A DNA stretch of 64,000 nt, taken from the NCBI GenBank assembly GCA_032433595.1, contig JASWJB010000176.1, forward strand, positions 26,341-90,340, in the 5' to 3' direction. The stretch's first letter is position 1. Each line of letters opens with the position of its first letter. Of this stretch, positions 58,483 to 64,000 are shown piece after piece. A program made the position numbers and the translations under genes. The DNA is from Conoideocrella luteorostrata (Eukaryota; Ascomycota; Sordariomycetes; Hypocreales; Clavicipitaceae). The notes below the pieces were generated by a model that worked only from the letters and a program-made list of their open reading frames with translations, was not told where the DNA came from and did not search any database.

Positions 58483-59405
58483 TTATTCCAACCTAGACGC
58501 CGGGTTAGCTAGGTATTGGGGAATGTAGAAGTAACCTGGGTTGAATGGCGACTGCCAACGAACCTCAGTGCCCTTAATTTGCAGTCCATTTAGCTGTACA
58601 TACTGGTAGAAAGCCTGAGCATCACTGGCATATAAGAAGGAAAGTGCAACAGTACTGTCCCTTGCCCGCAAAAAGATGTCGACAAGAAAGCCACCTCTAA
58701 CAACAGACGTGATATCTGCAAAAGTGGTGCCTGGAGCAAGATTGAGCAGCTGAACAGTTCGCGTAGCCACTTTTTCATATTTTGGCCCTGATACCAGGCC
58801 ATGCTCCTGCACTAGCGATGCTTTCTCAGTTTCTGTGCTGTCTGATTCAAAATCTTCGGAGGAGTTGCCGTCAGAGGTTGGGTCATGCAGTATTGACCCT
58901 CCTCCAGTATAAGACCCTTGGTTTGCATGCGAATACGGGACGAAACCACGAGGGTCGACATTGTTACCAGAACGAAGACGGACAGCGCTGCCATCATCTG
59001 CGAGTGTCTTTACCTCCTCCGGGATACCATTCGCAGCTGTGATAGGCCAGGACTCATCAGATTCATTGCGAGAGTTTGCATTAGCTGCGGTCTTCGAGCT
59101 GAGAAGCTATAATCGGTTGGTATACGTTGTGCAATGGCTGCTTTGACGAAGTAACAAACAGATTGAAAGCTTACCTCCAGTGCTTCTTCGCCAACGCCGC
59201 CATCAAGAAGATTACGGCAGAGGTTTTCTTGTACGAGATGAGAGGTTAGCACCAATGGATATACTAAGGATGGAGGTAAAAGTGCGAGATGGTAGAATGG
59301 TCTCTTACCGTACTGTTGGGCTGTTTTGACAAGTTCCTGGTACTCGTCTCGACAAATGCTGACGGTATGACCCAGGAAGCTGGCATTGAAAGATGATCGG
59401 GACAT
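58483..59405 (-). CDS. Short RRM protein, Nrd1/Msa-like
   Basis: Coding is complement(join(58483..59106, 59175..59227, 59309..59405)), 257 residues. The first 50 residues (MSRSSFNASFLGHTVSICRD, EYQELVKTAQQY, NLLDGGVGEEALELLSS) match the N-terminal module of Nrd1-like fungal proteins as I recall them. A disordered acidic middle follows. One RRM-like domain sits at about 166-245 (RTVQLLNLAPGTTFADITSV, GGFLVDIFLRARDSTVALSF). Related fungal proteins are usually longer with more RRMs and act in sexual differentiation and stress. Whether this is a truncated member or a separate short branch I cannot tell. The start is uncertain: the frame is open upstream to 59534 with WRTADWVQ before the chosen Met, so further 5' exons may exist. 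Introns 59107-59174 and 59228-59308 have GTAAGC and GTAAGA donors and consistent phases. Confidence 0.68.
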
Positions 59406-62400
59406 TTGAACCCAATCAGCTGTTCGCCAGTTGATATATGTCTGGGCTCTATTGGTTGTAAATGAGTGCTCGACGTACAGCTGCAATGTGATTGCGTAGA
59501 GAATAATCCGGCCTCTAATGAAAATGGCGCTCACAAATTCTGATTGGAAGGAGATATCTGACCTTGGGCCGATGTGAAGGGGAACGGTTTCCAGTCGCGG
59601 TGCAGCTGTTGGAAGATGGTTGACAACTGTTCACACTCACGTGCATGTGCAGCAGAGTTGGCTGCTGCTTGGTAGTAGTCCAACTGCTAAATAAACAGTC
59701 CGTATGATTGGACAAAATACAGGATAACTGAGCGGACTGCTGTTATCTGCAATTCCTTGGTAGAGTTGATTTGCAAGGCGGAGGCAGAAGACAAAGTTGT
59801 ATGTCTCAAATATGACTGCACTTGACTTTCACGTAGATAGGTGCGCAGAGTCTACCGGCGGTCACGAAACAAATTAATTCTCTAGACCAGAGGGTAGATT
59901 CATGGACGAGGTTGAAAGTGGAAACAGTCGAGGCGAACAATTGGCGTGTTATGGCAGTGAATCCCCCTCTGGGGCTGCACAGCACCAGCACGACAATCCT
60001 CAACTACAGACGACAGCATTTTGTGAGGATTTGAGGTGCGGTTGTGCCAAAAGTTGTGTCCAGGCGCAGCTGTACCATCGCACGAATGGTCGCACTTTCA
60101 TCGTTCCATTCCGGCCATCGATCTTGGCCCTTGACTAAGCGGCTTGGTTTGTGAATCTCTATCCAACATCCCGCTTGAGCTATACCCCTAGTTTTCAAGA
60201 TTAAATAGCAGAACACCGTGACATGGTTTCGAATGGTTCTTGCAACTTCATCTGGGTACCACGGTACCTTTTGGTTCCTTAAGTTCTCCATTTGAAACTG
60301 CATCGCGTTTATGCCACTAATCTGTTTGTTCGGTCCTTTCTTGTCCGGGTCTCAAACTCTGACCATAAGCTACTTGGTGGATCAAGCATAAGTGTGAGTC
60401 ACCTGTCGTGAAAATACACCTTGCTGAAGGTACTATTTAGTCTATCCGGTTTGATCCTGAGCCTTTCCTCAAGATGGAATACAACAATAAGAAGATTAAG
60501 AACAAGATGGTCCTGCTACCTATGCCAGTAGGTACACTAGCGAGTGGGTTCTATAGAGACCATTAGACTAGATACCATATCTTTCTACAGATACAAAGTC
60601 TATCGATCTGGGGTTGAACACATCGCTCTCATGAGTCAGAGGCCATCTCATGTCGTCAGGGAAGCTATGAAAATTGGTCATGCGGATAAGGAAGAAGACC
60701 TTTACCTTGCCCCGATTGGCGATAATAATGACACAAGCGTTTAGCTTGACCCTAGGTACATTTAGCAGTCGAAGTTGCTGCGAGGAAGTGCTGGGCTACT
60801 ATACCCCAAGGAATGGAATAGTTCGTCGAACGGAATCCTGATCATGCTACATTGCTTCGGATGTCTGTCGCTAAGATACTGCTCCCTGATGCGCGTCGTA
60901 TGAGACCAGTTATGTGTTCTGAACTACCGAAAAATCGCCAGTGCCTGAAAATTCGTAACTCGGATTACAATAGCGGTAATCCCATCACTTAGGACGGCAT
61001 AGTTTCAGAGCCCATTTTACCAAAGAATACTCAGCCTCATAGAAGAGATAAAGGAAGTGCCTGAGATACTAGGATATAAGTTCCTAAGTATTGTGAAATC
61101 CGCTGATAAAAATATCTAGATCCGGATTATAGCGACAAATTAGATGCAGACGACAACTCTGCGATCATCAAGGTCAAATCCCAGCCCAAGGCTAAACGCG
61201 CAGTAAACGAGAAATCCCTGCTTCGGACAATGAATCGAAAATGCCTACTATTAAAGATCTTGTAGCGATTCAGGAGTCATGTAAAGGCATACTTCGACAC
61301 GGGGCGATGATCATGCCGGGACTTTTAACAAGACTATTAAATAGGCGTGGACTTCCGGGGCCTGAAAGACAGTTGTGGTGCAACTAGCGGGTGGGGAAAG
61401 GCAAACACGAGATCACGTGGCCCGTATAGCTCTCACTCTCTGGATGCGACATTGTTGTTGTTCTTACTCGTACTCGCTTGGGCATGTGGCCAGTGAGAGT
61501 GTGACTCCGCCTGCGGAGTATACGGCGTAAGTAACGAAGCAAAGCCATTTCTCACCCCCTTCAACCTGCTTTACCTACAGTGATGCTGTAGATACACCAT
61601 ATGCTTTCCTCCCCTTCACGTCTATTAACACGTTGGGAGCATATCGATGCCGGCAGCGTGATTTCAGTGGCCGAGGGAAAAGAGAGAAAAAGAAAAACGT
61701 ACAGGCAAGCGCAGAATAAGTGTGTACCTAGTTACTCCGTAGTATGGAGTATTATTATTGTTATTGCACGCACAACATTGCATAGCGTTTGAAATGGGTC
61801 CATAATGAGGCTACGCCTGTTTGGGCCAAGCCTGCCTACGTAGCTGCGCCGTCCTTTGCGTGTGTATGGTACGGTACAGTGACAGAACTGATCACTTGCA
61901 GCGAGCTGGTGGCTCCATCAGTGTTTGATACTATCAAGGGGAGAAAACTATTATTATTTCTGCGGTCCACATTAATTAGCAGTCAATTCATGTGGTATTG
62001 CCGTACTAGTATTACCAGAGCAAGTCAGCACTCAGCCGTCTGCACAGCCCACATGCCCGCCCTTCAGGGGCTAGTTGCCAGCTTTTCCAGCACGGTTGCA
62101 CATCAAGAGATCGGACTTTCCCCAACGCTAACGCCACGCATTGCACAGCACCCTCACTACTTCGCTCCCTGTCCTCACTCCCCTGGTCAACCGACCTAAG
62201 GAAAAAGAACTTCATCACTTCAATTTGTCTCTCTCTTTGCTGCGGCTGTTTTACTTTCAACTTCTTTCTCGACGCTCGCTTTTAGTACCCTTCTCCCCGT
62301 TTGTTCTGCAACTCGAAACATTCTCCCATTATCGCCAACGGCCAGCCTCAGCCCACTAGCCGCGACCGTTCGATCGAACCGTTATAAACAGAGAGCTCCG

Positions 62401-62574
62401 GCTATCCGCTCAGTTTCATCGTCTGTTTCTCGTTTGAAGCTTCGGAAAGCGCCGCCTGTCGCCTCTTTCCCCCAAACCTCCAGTGATTGAGTTTGCTCTT
62501 TGGCACTAGTCTTCGAATTTTTATTAAAACCCATCTGCATCCCGTGGCGTTCTGCCGTGAAGAGCATTGTCATC
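59406..62574. other. Gene-poor region of about 3.2 kb
   Basis: Only short frames. Between about 60430 and 61330 pieces of plausible coding sequence appear (DADDNSAIIKVKSQPKAKRA near 61140-61200 and a segment at 60544-60744 ending LYLAPIGDNNDTSV) but are broken by stops. The region looks like a decayed gene or mobile element that I cannot identify. TACTCCGTA motifs occur near 61510 and 61731. The last 400 bases are CT-rich, probably promoter and leader of the next gene. Confidence 0.45.
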
Positions 62575-63497
62575 ATGCGTCCTTCGCAGTCCTTGGTGCA
62601 ACTGGCCCTGTGCCTGTCCACATTCGGTCCTCTTGCGTCAGCATCTGGAGGGCCTCGCTGGCTGCCCGAGTTGGATGCTCTCATCGTACAAGCTGACAGC
62701 TCAGACACAGCCAGTGCTAGCAGTATGTACTTGGACTCCGATATCGTTGATTGTATTCAGCAGTCGATGTGATACTAATCTATATCTATATAGTGACATC
62801 AGACACAGCCGTCTTGCCTGCTACCAAAACCGGAGATTTAACAGCTACCGATTCGGCCAAAGCAGGTGCCAAAACGACTGACCTGAACACAGCTAAGGCT
62901 ACACAGTCCGGCAATGGTGGAAAGACGGGAAGCGGTACGTCGACGGCAACTCATACTGAGTTTCCTGTGGATAGTCCTCCTGCTGGTGTTAGCATGCAGA
63001 CTCCAAACACCAACTTACAGCCATCTGGCTTGTACCGGATGAATGACTTTATCACCTGGTCTTGGAACTACACATCACTACTTGGAACGCCAACCGCCGT
63101 CGACGTAATTGTCAGCTGCTCAACTGCTAGCGAAACTTGGACCCTGACCGCCAATATGTCCTTCGAAACTTCAGTAAATTACGTTTGGGACACCAAAAAA
63201 CAGGCCAATGACGCCAAGGCACCTTTATTGAATGCCATGTATGTACTCATCGTCAAGGATTCCGCCGCTGAGATAACCCAGAGACCCGAGGCTGGCTACC
63301 TTGGTGCCTACACTGGCTACACCTTTGGCATGTACACTACTCAGGCATACACAGCCTATCCTGATTGGACTTGCCCGGGATCTTGCAGTGCTGCATCGTC
63401 TATTTTCGATCACCGTGCTGTTGGACTCGCGGTCATGATGAGCGCCGTGACTGTTTTAAGCTTCACCTGGTTTGTCTCCGGCTTGGGATTGCATTAA
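62575..63497 (+). CDS. Secreted or membrane-anchored DUF7137-like protein
   Basis: Coding is join(62575..62722, 62794..63497), 283 residues. The N-terminus (MRPSQSLVQLALCLSTFGPL, then ASASGGPRW) is a signal peptide. A Thr/Ser/Gly-rich stretch follows, likely O-glycosylated. A compact domain then has conserved-looking Trp and Cys (FITWSWNYTSLLGTP, VSCSTASETWTLTANMSFE, YTGYTFGMYTTQAYTAYPDW, then CPGSC). A C-terminal hydrophobic helix (AVGLAVMMSAVTVLSFTWFV) ends four residues before the stop, fitting a membrane anchor or a GPI signal. The layout matches fungal proteins annotated with DUF7137, of unknown function, probably cell-wall or surface associated. The intron has a GTATGT donor, an ACTAATC branch and a TATAG acceptor. 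Assignment to the family is from memory of these motifs. Confidence 0.72.
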
Positions 63498-64000
63498 AGG
63501 GGATTCTTCTGTTTCATCTCCTCGACTCATTCTTTACCGACCTGCTATCACTTGTATCTATGACTTTTGTCTTGCACTATTTATGCTCGGCTTCGGGCTG
63601 TGGAACATATCGTTTGCAGTAGCTGCACACCATTTACAGGAGGCGTTTCTTCCGAATGGAACTTGAACTAATTATTAAAGCTTTTATTATTTATTGTTGT
63701 TTTTATTATTGCCGTCTGTTGCTGCTCAACGTTGGATTTGAACAGCATTGCCGGAAGGAAAATATGGCGATTTGTTTTGAAACCATTTCGGATACTTGTA
63801 TAATGTACCTACGGTCTGGGGCGTTGGATTATAGTATTCAGTCTTCTAATGAAACTAAACGTATTAACGAGTTATTATATGCATGTCCCACCTCAGGTTC
63901 ACCATTTCAAACCGGACGGCATCCTGGAATTCGTAAATGCGCATATCCCAATTATTTATGATGTCTCATATTTCTACCAGTTCCTTGCCAACAACTTCAT
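63498..64000. other. 3' flank at the window end
   Basis: AT-rich, with stop-rich short ORFs. No gene is recognised. Confidence 0.5.

Noticed and set aside
1..64000. CRISPR array, rRNA or bacterial-type operon
   Set aside because: No direct-repeat/spacer pattern, no rRNA-like block and no ribosome-binding-site organisation were seen; the window is eukaryotic.

Overview
This 64 kb window is nuclear DNA of a filamentous ascomycete. The introns are short (about 60-165 nt) with GTANGT-type donors and CTAAC/CTGAC-like branch points, genes lie on both strands with no operons, and the gene set is typical of Pezizomycotina. Protein similarity to Sordariomycetes, and a decayed kinase-like family that I associate with Hypocreales, suggest a hypocrealean fungus. 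That placement is inference from remembered families, not from a search.

Layout. 0-7.2 kb: the 3' end of eIF4G (+) and DNA polymerase alpha POL1 (-). 7.6-11.8 kb: a gene-poor stretch with an F-box relic. 11.9-22.5 kb: an unknown Ser/Pro-rich protein (+), a mitochondrial PPR protein (-), an RNA-binding protein (+) and the DYRK kinase Yak1/YakA (-). 22.5-24.9 kb: gene-free DNA with an AT-rich island. 24.9-30.4 kb: a three-RRM Pub1/TIA-1 protein (-) and an acidic nuclear protein that may be Mediator subunit 2 (+). 30.9-35.6 kb: a 100-bp ACAT microsatellite, a secreted GH5 glycosidase (-) and a double-PH-domain protein (-). 37.4-40.2 kb: the tRNA thiolation factor CTU2 (+) and a mitochondrial oxaloacetate-type carrier (-). 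41.2-45.8 kb: a decayed accessory island with two protein-kinase relics, a frameshifted MFS transporter and a degenerate 23-bp tandem array. 46.3-57.6 kb: the COMPASS/CPF subunit Swd2 (+), SRP9/21 (+), ribonucleotide reductase small subunit (-), a DUF4112 protein (-) and the decapping enzyme Dcp2 (+). 58.5-59.4 kb: a short Nrd1-like RRM protein (-). 59.5-62.5 kb: gene-poor DNA. 62.6-63.5 kb: a secreted or membrane-anchored DUF7137-like protein (+).

Most genes are housekeeping genes and are not functionally clustered. Several act in mRNA fate (eIF4G, Pub1, Dcp2, an RRM protein, Swd2) and two in DNA replication (POL1, RNR small subunit). Both replication genes have WCGCGW motifs in their upstream regions. 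I did not find a clear new biological system. The most interesting unexplained signals are a dispersed palindromic motif (TACGGAGTA/TACTCCGTA) that recurs in most intergenic regions, the degenerate 23-bp array near 45.6 kb, and the pseudogene island beside it. Exon joins were read by eye from splice signals and frame continuity.
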